From contig JAHEMS010000058.1 of assembly GCA_024643595.1 (NCBI GenBank), positions 1-11,782 on the forward strand: a stretch of 11,782 nucleotides of DNA. Reading direction: 5' to 3'. The number at the start of each line of letters is the position of its first letter. Within the stretch, counting starts at the first letter, position 1. A program made the position numbers and the translations under genes. Positions 5,449-11,782 of this stretch are shown here, piece after piece. This stretch comes from Bacteroidota bacterium (lineage in GTDB: Bacteria > Bacteroidota > Bacteroidia > Cytophagales > Cyclobacteriaceae). Under the pieces are notes generated by a model, which made no database searches, had not been told where the DNA came from, and saw only the letters and a program-made list of their open reading frames with translations.

Positions 5449-7812
5449 ATGCAAAAACAAACGATCACCATTTTCTTTTTTCTGATCCTGCCCATCCTCC
5501 GTTGTCAGTCTCAGCAGTTAGTTTCACCAGATGCCCATATTGCCTCTATGCGCTGGCAGGCGCGATGGATTACCGCGAAGGAAAACCCTTATCATTTTGG
5601 GGTATATCATTTTCGAAAATCGTTTTCACTGAACAACATACCTTCTCAGTTTGTCATTCATATATCGGCAGATAATCGCTACCGACTCTTTGTTAATGGA
5701 AACTATATTACCGATGGCCCGCAAATCAGTGACACTCATCATTGGCGATTTGAGTCGCTGGATGTTGCCAGGTTTTTGAAGGCAGGCACTAACGTCATCG
5801 CAGTGCAGGTAGTCAATTGGTCTGATGTTGCTCCGGTTTATATTATGGGTAAACGTACGGCTCTCATTGTTCAGGGTGATGATGCTACCTCATCGGTTGT
5901 GAATACTGACACATCGTGGAAATATGTTACCAATACCGCGGTGACTCCGATTGTGTTTAAACCGGGAGATGCCTCTATTTTTTATCAATACTATGCCGCG
6001 GGTCCGATGGAAAAAGTAAACGGTGCGGAATATCCATGGGGATGGGAGTCTGCCACCTTCGATGACCAGGCATGGAAAGAGCCAACAGCAACGGAGACTG
6101 GTGCACCTTTTGGGGTTACCGGCTTTGGCGATGCCACCTGGGATCTGGTGCCAAGATCAATTCCACTGATGGAGTATCGATATCAGGCGGGGGGAGTTAT
6201 CAGAAGAAGTGAAAGTATTTCCCTTTCGTCAAGAAAATTCCCGATCACCATACCCGCGGGCACCACTTGTTCAATCTTACTGGATCAGCAACAATTAACT
6301 ACCGCTTATCCAGAATTAATTGTGTCAAAGGGTAAGGGAGGCCAAATCAAAGCGATCTATGCTGAAGCATTGTTTGACGACATCAAAAACAAAGGACATC
6401 GCGATTCGATTAATGGAAAATCAATTCATGGAGTTTACGATATCTTTCAACCAGATGGTGCGACAGGAAGAAAATTTACGACCCTCTCGTTTCGCACTTT
6501 CCGCTATGTACAATTCAATATCACCACGGGAAATGAGCCCCTTATACTGGAGCAATTCGGAAGTTGGTTCACGGGCTATCCCTTTCAGAAAAAAGCTTCC
6601 TTTGCGGCCAGCGATACCAGCCTCTCCAAAGTCTTTGATATCGGTTGGCATACCGCGAGATTGTGTGCGTATGAAACCTATGTAGATTGTCCTTATTGGG
6701 AGCGACTTCAATATGTGGGTGACACACGCATACAGGCGCTCGTATCATATTACGTGGCAGGGGATGACCGGCTTGCCCGCAATGCTTTGGAACAAATACA
6801 TTGGTCGCTATCATATGATGGATTGACATACAGTCGTTATCCATCTTCATTGGCACAATATATTCCTAACTATTCACTGGTATGGGTAACTATGGTCCAC
6901 GACTATTTTATGTACCGTAATGATCCTGCATTTGTGAAATCATTTCTTCCTGGAATCCGAATGGTACTGGAGCATTTCGAGCAGTACGTAACCAAAGATA
7001 AGATGATGACAGAACAACCCTATTGGGATTTTTTTGATCATACTTTCCCTACACATAAAATTGTGCAGGAAAGTTCCACCAAAACACTGACCACCAATTC
7101 ACTATTTTATGCCTATACACTCGATATGGCCGCTGAGCTATTTGCCTATTACAATGAACCCCAATTAGCTCAGAAATATTCACAACTCAGTGAACAGTTG
7201 AAGGGTGCTGTGAAGCAACAAACCTGGGATGCAAATCGTCAGTTATATGCGGATACACCTGATAAAAAACACTTCAGTATGCATAGTAATATTATGGCTG
7301 TGCTGAGCGGCGTGATACCAAAGGAAGACCAACATGCATTCGTAAAACGAATAGTGGATGCCAAAGATATCATACCAACGACTTTGTATTTTGACTTTTA
7401 TCTTGCCCGCGCCATGAATCAGGCGCAAGCCGGAGACCTTTATCTAAATCTTCTTTCTAAATGGAAAGAACTTATCTCTCTCGGTTTAAGCACTTTTCCG
7501 GAAGGTCATCCCCGCAGTGAATGTCATGCCTGGAGTGCCAGCCCGAATTATGAAATGCTGGCTACGTTTGCCGGTGTTCAACCTTCCACACCGGGATTTA
7601 AATCTGTGCAGATACGGCCGCTTATGCAGTCGCTGGATAAGGTTCAGGGAAGTATTCCACATTGGGCCGGAAACCTTCAGGTAGATTTTATTAAAGAAGG
7701 AAATCAGCTTACCGGTAAAGTAATTCTTCCACATGACATCAGTGGTAAACTGGAATGGAATGGGAAAACGATTGAATTAAAATCTGGGGAGAATAAGATT
7801 TCTATAAAGTGA
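5449..7812 (+). CDS. Secreted GH78-type alpha-L-rhamnosidase
   Basis: A 787-aa exported glycoside hydrolase predicted to release terminal alpha-L-rhamnose from polysaccharides or glycosides. Residues 1-22 are a signal peptide with a hydrophobic core IFFFLILPIL. Residues about 35-150 form an N-terminal jelly-roll (RWITAKENPYHFGVYHFRK, RLFVNGNYITDGP). More beta-structure runs to about 375; the (alpha/alpha)6 catalytic barrel is about 390-700; a C-terminal beta-sandwich follows (GFKSVQIRPL, IPHWAGNLQVDF). The catalytic signature DCPYWERLQYVGD gives Asp413, Glu418 and Asp425, with the same +5/+7 spacing as Asp567, Glu572 and Asp579 of Bacillus RhaB; Glu418 is the likely general acid. Glu685 in TFPEGHPRSECHAWSASP is a candidate general base. 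Arg18 before Cys19 argues against a lipobox, so cleavage by signal peptidase I is favoured. No SusC/D, transporter or rhamnose catabolic gene is adjacent. The exact glycosidic specificity is not determinable here. Confidence 0.9.
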   Translation: MQKQTITIFFFLILPILRCQSQQLVSPDAHIASMRWQARWITAKENPYHFGVYHFRKSFSLNNIPSQFVIHISADNRYRLFVNGNYITDGPQISDTHHWRFESLDVARFLKAGTNVIAVQVVNWSDVAPVYIMGKRTALIVQGDDATSSVVNTDTSWKYVTNTAVTPIVFKPGDASIFYQYYAAGPMEKVNGAEYPWGWESATFDDQAWKEPTATETGAPFGVTGFGDATWDLVPRSIPLMEYRYQAGGVIRRSESISLSSRKFPITIPAGTTCSILLDQQQLTTAYPELIVSKGKGGQIKAIYAEALFDDIKNKGHRDSINGKSIHGVYDIFQPDGATGRKFTTLSFRTFRYVQFNITTGNEPLILEQFGSWFTGYPFQKKASFAASDTSLSKVFDIGWHTARLCAYETYVDCPYWERLQYVGDTRIQALVSYYVAGDDRLARNALEQIHWSLSYDGLTYSRYPSSLAQYIPNYSLVWVTMVHDYFMYRNDPAFVKSFLPGIRMVLEHFEQYVTKDKMMTEQPYWDFFDHTFPTHKIVQESSTKTLTTNSLFYAYTLDMAAELFAYYNEPQLAQKYSQLSEQLKGAVKQQTWDANRQLYADTPDKKHFSMHSNIMAVLSGVIPKEDQHAFVKRIVDAKDIIPTTLYFDFYLARAMNQAQAGDLYLNLLSKWKELISLGLSTFPEGHPRSECHAWSASPNYEMLATFAGVQPSTPGFKSVQIRPLMQSLDKVQGSIPHWAGNLQVDFIKEGNQLTGKVILPHDISGKLEWNGKTIELKSGENKISIK

Positions 7813-7822
7813 GCACGATTTA

Positions 7823-7880
7823 AACCATCACATCACAGTCAGTTTGGGTAAGTCTTCAAAAATGTTGTGATGCAGTGGTT
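7823..7880. other. Inverted repeat between convergent genes
   Basis: CATCACA (7831-7837) pairs with TGTGATG (7866-7872), and AACCA (7823-7827) with TGGTT (7876-7880), separated by a symmetrical 3x3 internal loop. The loop of 28 bases holds a smaller TTTG/CAAA pairing. It fills most of the 79-base gap between the ends of the rhamnosidase and pruA genes. It could act in both directions as a 3'-end structure, but it lacks a clear T-run on either strand. Confidence 0.35.
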
Positions 7881-7891
7881 CAGAGAATTAC

Positions 7892-9523
7892 TTATTCTTT
7901 ATCCAGAAATGGATAGCGATAATCGGTTGGTGTTACAAACGTTTCTTTAATGGTGCGCATGGACACCCAACGCAACAGATTAACTTTCGCACCAGCCTTA
8001 TCATTCGTGCCTGACCCTCTTGCCCCTCCAAAAGGTTGTTGTCCGACCACCGCGCCGGTGGGCTTATCATTGATGTAAAAGTTACCAGCCGCGTTAACCA
8101 ATTTTTTTGTCGCCAGCTCTACGGCATAACGATCTTTGGCGATAATTGATCCGGTGAGCGCATATGGTGACGTGCTATCCACCAACTCAAGGGTTTGCTC
8201 AAAATTTTCTTCGTGGTAAACATATACGGTTAATACAGGCCCGAAGATTTCTTCACACATCGTCAATGAAGAAGCATCTTTCGTGACAATCACAGTTGGC
8301 TCGATAAAGTATCCTTTTGATTTATCATATTTTCCTCCCGCAATAATTTCATTCATTGGATTTTCACGGGCTTTCTCGATGTATCCGGTAATTGAGTTAA
8401 ACGCTTTTTCATCGATGACCGCATTAATGAAATTTCCGAAATCTTCGGTAGGGCCCATCTTAAAGCTTTTTAAATCTTCAATCAGGTATTTTTTCACTTC
8501 TTCCCAAAGATTCGATGGAATATAACAGCGCGATGCAGCAGAACATTTTTGTCCCTGATATTCGAAGGCACCCCGTGCGATGGCCGTCGAAACTTCCTTT
8601 GCATTAGCGCTCTTGTGTACCATGATGAAATCTTTTCCACCGGTTTCACCAACAATCCTGGGATAAGAACGATACTTATGAATATTGCCTCCAATGGTTT
8701 TCCACATGCCTTGAAATACACCGGTACTTCCGGTGAAGTGAATACCGGCAAAATCGCGGTGATTAAAAATTACCTCGCCTGCATTAGGTCCGGTTACATA
8801 AATTAGATTAATAACACCATCTGGCAAACCCGCTTCCTTCAGTACCTGCATGATCACATTGGCTGCATAGATCTGCGTGTTGGCCGGCTTCCAAACAACC
8901 GTATTCCCCATGAGTGCAGCACTAGTGGGTAGGTTTCCGGCAATAGCTGTGAAGTTGAAAGGAGTAAGGGCAAACACAAATCCTTCGAGAGGTCTGTACT
9001 CAATACGATTCCACACGCCCGTAGATGATTCCGGTTGGTCACGATAAATTTCACCCATGAAGTGGACATTGAATCGCAGAAAATCAATCAGTTCGCAGGC
9101 GGCATCAATTTCCGCCTGAAAAGCATTTTTGGATTGCCCCAGCATGGTCGCCGCATTTATTTTATAACGATAGGGACCAGCGAGTAAATCAGCTGCTTTT
9201 AAGAAAATGCTAGCGCGATTTTCCCAACTTAGATTAGCCCATAATTCTTTGGCAGCCAAGGCTGCATTTATCGCTTGTTCAACATGACTTTTGTCACCCT
9301 CATGAAAATAACCCAGCACGTGTTGATGGTCATGAGGAGGTGAAAGTTTTTTCTTGCTGTCAGTGCGCACTTCTTCGCCACCAATATACATGGGTACATC
9401 CAGGACTGTTGCCCGTGCTTCGGCCAATGCCCTTTTTAAGGCGACACGTTCTTTGCTGCCGGGAGCATAGGATAATACAGGTTCGTTTTTGGGTACAGGT
9501 ATGTGAAAAAATCCGGTTGACAT
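7892..9523 (-). CDS. pruA: L-glutamate gamma-semialdehyde dehydrogenase (P5C dehydrogenase)
   Basis: This 543-aa aldehyde dehydrogenase catalyses the second step of proline catabolism, oxidising glutamate gamma-semialdehyde (from 1-pyrroline-5-carboxylate) to glutamate with NAD+. The length is typical of stand-alone PruA; there is no proline dehydrogenase domain, so it is not a PutA fusion. Visible features are the cofactor-binding segments ALTPFNFTAIAGNLP (185-199) and WKPANTQ (211-217), HFTGSTGVF (262-270), the general-base Glu293 in VGETGGKDF, the catalytic Cys327 in YQGQKCSAASR, EEIFGPVLTVYVY in the C-terminal third, and the PFGGARGSGTNDKAGA segment near the end that is characteristic of PruA. 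No proline dehydrogenase gene is in the window. It lies 54 bases after the HAD gene with its own promoter-like element, so it may be transcribed separately as well as by read-through. Confidence 0.96.
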   Translation of the reverse strand: MSTGFFHIPVPKNEPVLSYAPGSKERVALKRALAEARATVLDVPMYIGGEEVRTDSKKKLSPPHDHQHVLGYFHEGDKSHVEQAINAALAAKELWANLSWENRASIFLKAADLLAGPYRYKINAATMLGQSKNAFQAEIDAACELIDFLRFNVHFMGEIYRDQPESSTGVWNRIEYRPLEGFVFALTPFNFTAIAGNLPTSAALMGNTVVWKPANTQIYAANVIMQVLKEAGLPDGVINLIYVTGPNAGEVIFNHRDFAGIHFTGSTGVFQGMWKTIGGNIHKYRSYPRIVGETGGKDFIMVHKSANAKEVSTAIARGAFEYQGQKCSAASRCYIPSNLWEEVKKYLIEDLKSFKMGPTEDFGNFINAVIDEKAFNSITGYIEKARENPMNEIIAGGKYDKSKGYFIEPTVIVTKDASSLTMCEEIFGPVLTVYVYHEENFEQTLELVDSTSPYALTGSIIAKDRYAVELATKKLVNAAGNFYINDKPTGAVVGQQPFGGARGSGTNDKAGAKVNLLRWVSMRTIKETFVTPTDYRYPFLDKE

Positions 9524-9554
9524 ATTATTATATTTTGTGAGTTTATAAGTGGTT

Positions 9555-9562
9555 CAAAATTA
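9555..9562 (-). promoter_or_regulatory. Candidate -7 element of pruA
   Basis: Read on the minus strand this is TAATTTTG, an exact match to the Bacteroidota TAnnTTTG consensus. It lies 31 bases before the pruA ATG, which allows a short leader. A clear -33 TTG at 17-23 bases is not seen, so the match rests on the -7 box and position. Confidence 0.45.
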
Positions 9563-9577
9563 GTTATTATGCCCGGT

Positions 9578-10273
9578 TTAAAGAATTTCCATAAGTTGTT
9601 TCAGATCATGAATTTCATAACGGGGGTTTTCTTCATGCTGAATTTTATTGGGATTGAAAAAAATCGTGTCTACAGAAGCGTTATGTGCCCCTCCAATATC
9701 CGTAAGCAGGTTATCGCCAATCATTATCGCTTCATGGGCTTCAAATCCACCTTCGGTTAAGGCAAATTGAAAAATTTCTTTGGCTGGTTTTTTATAACCC
9801 GCACGGGCTGATGTAACTACATTTTTGAAGTACGATGTCAGGCCTGATGAGGCCATTTTTGTATACTGAATTTCTTCAAAGCCATTAGTTACAATGGTCA
9901 TCGGGTAGCGTGGGCGTAAGTATTCAAGCACTTCAAGGGCGTTAGGAATGAGGCCTGATTTTTTTGGCGAACGCAAAACGTATTCATCCGAAAGGGTAAG
10001 GGATAATTCATTGTCTTCAACCCCAAGATGGGATAGGATGCCATGAAAACGTTCAAACCGGATTTTTTCCCGGGTAATTTTTCCAAGATCATAAAGTTCC
10101 CATAACCGGGTATTAATTTCTACAAACGTGTTGTAAAAAGAAGCAAATGATTCTACTCCTCTACTTTCAATTTCATAGTAGTGATATAATTCCTGAAGTG
10201 TTTGATGTGAATTGGTTTCAAAATCCCAGAGTGTATGATCGAGATCGAACAGAATGCAACTATATGATTTCAT
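9578..10273 (-). CDS. YjjG-family HAD nucleotidase
   Basis: A 231-aa HAD-superfamily phosphatase of the YjjG/YfnB type, predicted cytoplasmic. Members dephosphorylate non-canonical pyrimidine nucleotides and dUMP as a clean-up activity. All four HAD motifs are present: motif I FDLDHTLWDF (Asp10 nucleophile, Asp12 acid/base), motif II VTNGFEEIQ (Thr129), motif III Lys161/Lys162 in GYKKPAKEIF, and motif IV MIGDNLLTDIGGA (Asp187 and Asp192, metal binding). The DLDHTLWDF form of motif I and the helical cap at about 18-100 are typical of this subgroup; length equals the usual 225-235. The gene lies 68 bases after the ArsR gene and 54 bases before pruA, all on the minus strand, so a shared transcript is possible, though the functions are not obviously related. 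Substrate specificity is assigned from family only. Confidence 0.9.
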   Translation of the reverse strand: MKSYSCILFDLDHTLWDFETNSHQTLQELYHYYEIESRGVESFASFYNTFVEINTRLWELYDLGKITREKIRFERFHGILSHLGVEDNELSLTLSDEYVLRSPKKSGLIPNALEVLEYLRPRYPMTIVTNGFEEIQYTKMASSGLTSYFKNVVTSARAGYKKPAKEIFQFALTEGGFEAHEAIMIGDNLLTDIGGAHNASVDTIFFNPNKIQHEENPRYEIHDLKQLMEIL

Positions 10274-10341
10274 TAACGAATACTTTATTTTGATTGCCCA
10301 TGAACGATATTTTTTTGAAGAGCTGTTTAGCGATTGGGCTT

Positions 10342-10731
10342 TTATGAAGAATGACTAATTGGTTTTATTTGCAGTTTATTTAGGGATAACTCCCGATTGC
10401 TGTAAAGAGTTTCGAATACTTGTTGGTCTTTTAGCATAACGGGATCCTTTCTAAGAAATTGAAAAATTTGCCTGGTGATGTCGGATACTTCGTCTTTAAG
10501 TTGGTAAAATACCCATTGATTTATTTTTCGAGAGGTGAGTATTCCCGAATTTTTGAGGTAGAGTAAATGCCGCGAAGTTTTGGTCTGAGTGAATTCAAGA
10601 ATATGTTCCAGGTCGGTGATGCACATTTCTCCATTGAGGAGAATAAGGTTTAAAATACGCAGGCGGGAAGTATCTGAACAAGCCAGGAATATTTGCGCAC
10701 CAATGTCAATATTAAAATGTTTTAGTCTCAT
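10342..10731 (-). CDS. ArsR-type winged-helix transcriptional regulator
   Basis: A 129-aa helix-turn-helix protein. SDTSRLRILNLILLNGEMCITDLEHIL (19-45) is the typical ArsR N-terminal part. The recognition helix is about 49-65 (QTKTSRHLLYLKNSGIL), followed by a wing with SRKINQWVFYQL (67-78) and a C-terminal helical tail of about 50 residues. The ELCVCDL metal motif of ArsR/SmtB sensors appears as EMCITDL, with only Cys37 left, so classical metal sensing is unlikely. The frame is open further upstream to 10923, but I place the start at the ATG at 10731: homologues, as I recall them, begin near MRLK, and the longer form would overlap the divergent secreted-protein gene and add non-domain sequence. 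The target is unknown; autoregulation or control of the divergent gene is plausible. Confidence 0.85.
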   Translation of the reverse strand: MRLKHFNIDIGAQIFLACSDTSRLRILNLILLNGEMCITDLEHILEFTQTKTSRHLLYLKNSGILTSRKINQWVFYQLKDEVSDITRQIFQFLRKDPVMLKDQQVFETLYSNRELSLNKLQIKPISHSS

Positions 10732-10768
10732 AATTGAGGTCTTGAAGCCACCGCATAAGAGGGGCATG

Positions 10769-10775
10769 CAAGATA
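10769..10775 (-). promoter_or_regulatory. Candidate -7 element of the ArsR gene
   Basis: On the minus strand the sequence GCTATCTTGCATG contains TATCTTG, close to TAnnTTTG with one T missing. It sits about 37 bases before the ArsR ATG at 10731. It supports the shorter start, because it lies inside the longer possible reading frame. The -33 region is unclear. Confidence 0.3.
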
Positions 10776-10832
10776 GCAAAAACCGCTTGTGGAGTAAGCT
10801 ATTTTCAATTAGGCATAAATCAGTTGAATCTA

Positions 10833-10840
10833 TATCTTTG
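10833..10840 (+). promoter_or_regulatory. Candidate -7 element of the secreted-protein gene
   Basis: TATCTTTG is an exact TAnnTTTG match in the divergent spacer. A transcript starting about 5-7 bases later would leave room for a short leader before a GTG at 10860, but almost none before the TTG at 10851. No well-placed -33 TTG is seen. Confidence 0.45.
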
Positions 10841-10859
10841 AAGGTAAATTTTGAGCGTT

Positions 10860-11480
10860 GTGAGGAAAATTTTAGGTCTGTTTTTATGTATTGCGGCATT
10901 TTTGGTGTTCTCCGCCTCATCATTGCAAGCCCAAAACAAAAGGCGGATTATACAATTATCAGGTATTATCAGTGACAGTATTCAGGTATTACCTGGCGTG
11001 CATGTATATGTGCCAAAGGCGGGTAGGGGCACCAGCACGAATCCCGCTGGATTCTTTTCCATGCCTGTCTTGGAAGGCGATAGTATTGTGATCAGCTCGG
11101 TCGGGTATAAACGCCAGCATTACATAGTTCCAAAAAATGCCAATGATTTCCTGACAATAATCGTAGAAATGGTTTCTGATGTAACCTATCTCAAGGAAGT
11201 TCAGATTATGCCATTTCCTACAGAAGAAGTTTTTAAAGAAGCAGTGCTGGCGCTGAATGTACCCATGGATGAGCGTGGTTATGACAGCAGGAACCTGAAT
11301 GCGGAACTATTGGCATTGATGCTAAAAACCACTCCGATGGATGGAGCAGCGAATTATAAATATTATATGGATCAGTGGTCGACCTCTGCCCAGGATAAAT
11401 TTATGCCCCGGACAAACCCGTTCCTGAATCCATTTAACTGGGCTAAATTTGTCAGGGACCTGAAAGCAAACAAGAAATAG
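10860..11480 (+). CDS. Secreted CarboxypepD_reg-like domain protein
   Basis: With a GTG start at 10860 this is a 206-aa protein with a clean signal peptide, MRKILGLFLCIAAFLVFSAS then SLQAQ, cleaved near residue 25. Residues about 32-105 are a carboxypeptidase-regulatory-like beta-sandwich (PF13715 type): LSGIISDSIQVLPGVHVYVP, RGTSTNPAGFFSMPV, GDSIVISSVGYKR. In Bacteroidota this domain often sits at the N-terminus of TonB-dependent receptors, but no plug or barrel follows. The remaining 100 residues are unassigned, largely helical, and end in a region rich in Asn, Pro and Lys. A TTG at 10851 would add three residues; GTG is preferred for the signal peptide and promoter spacing. The protein is probably periplasmic or membrane-associated; its role is unknown. 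It is divergent from the ArsR gene. Confidence 0.83.
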   Translation: MRKILGLFLCIAAFLVFSASSLQAQNKRRIIQLSGIISDSIQVLPGVHVYVPKAGRGTSTNPAGFFSMPVLEGDSIVISSVGYKRQHYIVPKNANDFLTIIVEMVSDVTYLKEVQIMPFPTEEVFKEAVLALNVPMDERGYDSRNLNAELLALMLKTTPMDGAANYKYYMDQWSTSAQDKFMPRTNPFLNPFNWAKFVRDLKANKK

Positions 11481-11524
11481 TCCAGGTGTTTTTATCATTT
11501 TCGATTCACTTAATTTTTTTAATA

Positions 11525-11557
11525 TTGCAACCAAAATTTATGGAGTACCTAAGTTAG
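11525..11557 (+). promoter_or_regulatory. Candidate tRNA promoter
   Basis: TTG (11525-11527) and TAAGTTAG (11550-11557, one mismatch to TAnnTTTG) are separated by 22 bases, within the range reported for Bacteroidota sigma-A promoters. The predicted leader before the tRNA is about 45 bases and includes a small hairpin, TCCCA/TGGGA at 11581-11595. The sequence is AT-rich upstream of the -33 element. Confidence 0.35.
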
Positions 11558-11608
11558 GCGAGCCAATGTAAAAATAGTTCTCCCAATGGCTGGGACCGGT
11601 GATAAATT

Positions 11609-11686
11609 CGAGATGTAGCGCAGCCCGGTTAGCGCATCACGTTAGGGACGTGGAGGCCGGAGGTTCGAATCCTCTCATCTCGACCA
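11609..11686 (+). tRNA. tRNA-Pro, anticodon AGG, CCA encoded
   Basis: The full cloverleaf can be folded. The acceptor stem is CGAGATG with CATCTCG. The D-stem is GCGC/GCGC with a 10-base loop containing GG. The anticodon stem is TCACG/CGTGG with one G-T pair, and the loop TTAGGGA gives anticodon AGG at 11644-11646. A 5-base variable loop follows, then a T-stem GGAGG/CCTCT with the loop TTCGAAT. Discriminator A at 11683 is followed by encoded CCA. C1-G72, A73, G35 and G36 agree with proline identity in bacteria. The anticodon is unusual: bacterial tRNA-Pro normally has U, G or C at position 34. Confidence 0.93.
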
Positions 11687-11687
11687 G

Positions 11688-11714
11688 CGGCAATCAAATT
11701 TGATTGCCGTTTTT
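11688..11714 (+). terminator. Intrinsic terminator of the tRNA
   Basis: A perfect 22-base palindrome (11688-11709; left arm CGGCAATCAAA, right arm TTTGATTGCCG) forms a stem of about 9 bp with a tetraloop. It is followed directly by five T (11710-11714). It begins two bases after the tRNA CCA, a standard Rho-independent layout. Confidence 0.88.
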
Positions 11715-11719
11715 ACTTT

Positions 11720-11782
11720 ATGCACATCGTTTATATTATAGAATCTGAAACAAAAGGCTTATGGTATTATGGTTATACAACA
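11720..11782 (+). CDS. GIY-YIG nuclease domain protein, N-terminal fragment (runs off window)
   Basis: Twenty-one codons from ATG at 11720 are open to the end of the window. The translation begins MHIVYIIESETKGLWYYGYT. This fits the start of a small GIY-YIG domain: the first motif appears as I-V-Y (residues 3-5) and the second as Y-Y-G (16-18) with 10 residues between, followed by the usual Y-T. Small stand-alone proteins of this family (YhbQ/UPF0213-like, about 80-100 aa) are common in Bacteroidota, and the fold is shared with UvrC and homing endonucleases. The catalytic Arg and Glu lie beyond the window, so activity cannot be judged. The start lies only five bases after the tRNA terminator T-run. 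Confidence 0.72.
   Translation, partial: MHIVYIIESETKGLWYYGYTT

Noticed and set aside
5494..5505. Lipobox in the rhamnosidase signal peptide (Cys19)
   Set aside because: The residue before Cys is Arg, which does not fit the Gly/Ala/Ser requirement; ordinary signal-peptidase cleavage is more likely.
5430..5675. Frame overlapping the 5' end of the rhamnosidase gene
   Set aside because: It lacks domain features and conflicts with the signal peptide and conserved N-terminal domain in the correct frame.
10732..10923. N-terminal 64-residue extension of the ArsR protein
   Set aside because: It overlaps the divergent gene, has no domain similarity that I recognise, and covers the probable promoter spacer.
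10589..10975. 128-aa plus-strand frame antisense to the ArsR gene
   Set aside because: It is a reverse-strand shadow, basic and cysteine-rich without motifs, and overlaps the well-supported secreted-protein gene in another frame.
11458..11493. Possible terminator after the secreted-protein gene (ACCTG/CAGGT with a following T-run)
   Set aside because: The stem is only 5 bp with a loop of about 20 bases and overlaps the stop codon; too weak to call.
1..11782. CRISPR arrays, insertion sequences, prophage or toxin-antitoxin modules
   Set aside because: No spaced direct repeats, transposase or integrase motifs, terminal inverted repeats or recognisable toxin-antitoxin pairs were found on reading both strands.

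Overview
The window looks like a chromosomal segment of a Bacteroidota bacterium, most likely of the Cytophagales type. The evidence is moderate GC with AT-rich spacers, almost no Shine-Dalgarno sequences, several spacers with a -7 element resembling TAnnTTTG, and typical families: a CreD-like protein with a winged-helix partner, a YncE-type propeller fused to a phosphoesterase, a stand-alone PruA, and a carboxypeptidase-regulatory-like domain protein. Assignment to a genus is not possible from this sequence.

Layout, left to right. (1) Bases 1-2347, + strand: the end of an integral membrane protein gene, a 100-aa winged-helix regulator overlapping it by ATGA, a 78-aa two-helix membrane protein, and a CreD-like envelope protein. 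The spacer before creD holds a promoter-like element overlapped by a palindrome. (2) 2480-5299, +: a 939-aa predicted lipoprotein joining a YVTN beta-propeller to a PF04185-type phosphoesterase, with a very acidic, calcium-loop-like insert. (3) 5449-7812, +: a secreted GH78-type alpha-L-rhamnosidase, preceded by a spacer with two hairpins. (4) 7892-10731, - strand: an ArsR-type regulator, a YjjG-like HAD nucleotidase and PruA, read in that order. (5) 10860-11480, +: a secreted protein with a CarboxypepD_reg-like domain, divergent from the ArsR gene. (6) 11609-11782, +: tRNA-Pro with anticodon AGG, a strong intrinsic terminator, and the first 21 codons of a GIY-YIG nuclease running off the window.

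Functionally these are mostly independent units. The creD group looks like one regulated envelope-stress operon. The phosphoesterase and rhamnosidase are exported hydrolases with no transporter or SusC/D genes beside them. PruA (proline catabolism) and the HAD phosphatase (nucleotide clean-up) are housekeeping functions. I see no CRISPR array, insertion sequence, prophage, toxin-antitoxin pair or recognisable defence island. The items most worth a second look are the A34 tRNA-Pro, the GIY-YIG gene starting directly after its terminator, the acidic insert in the propeller-phosphoesterase, and the palindrome in the creD promoter. No spacer exceeds 300 bases.
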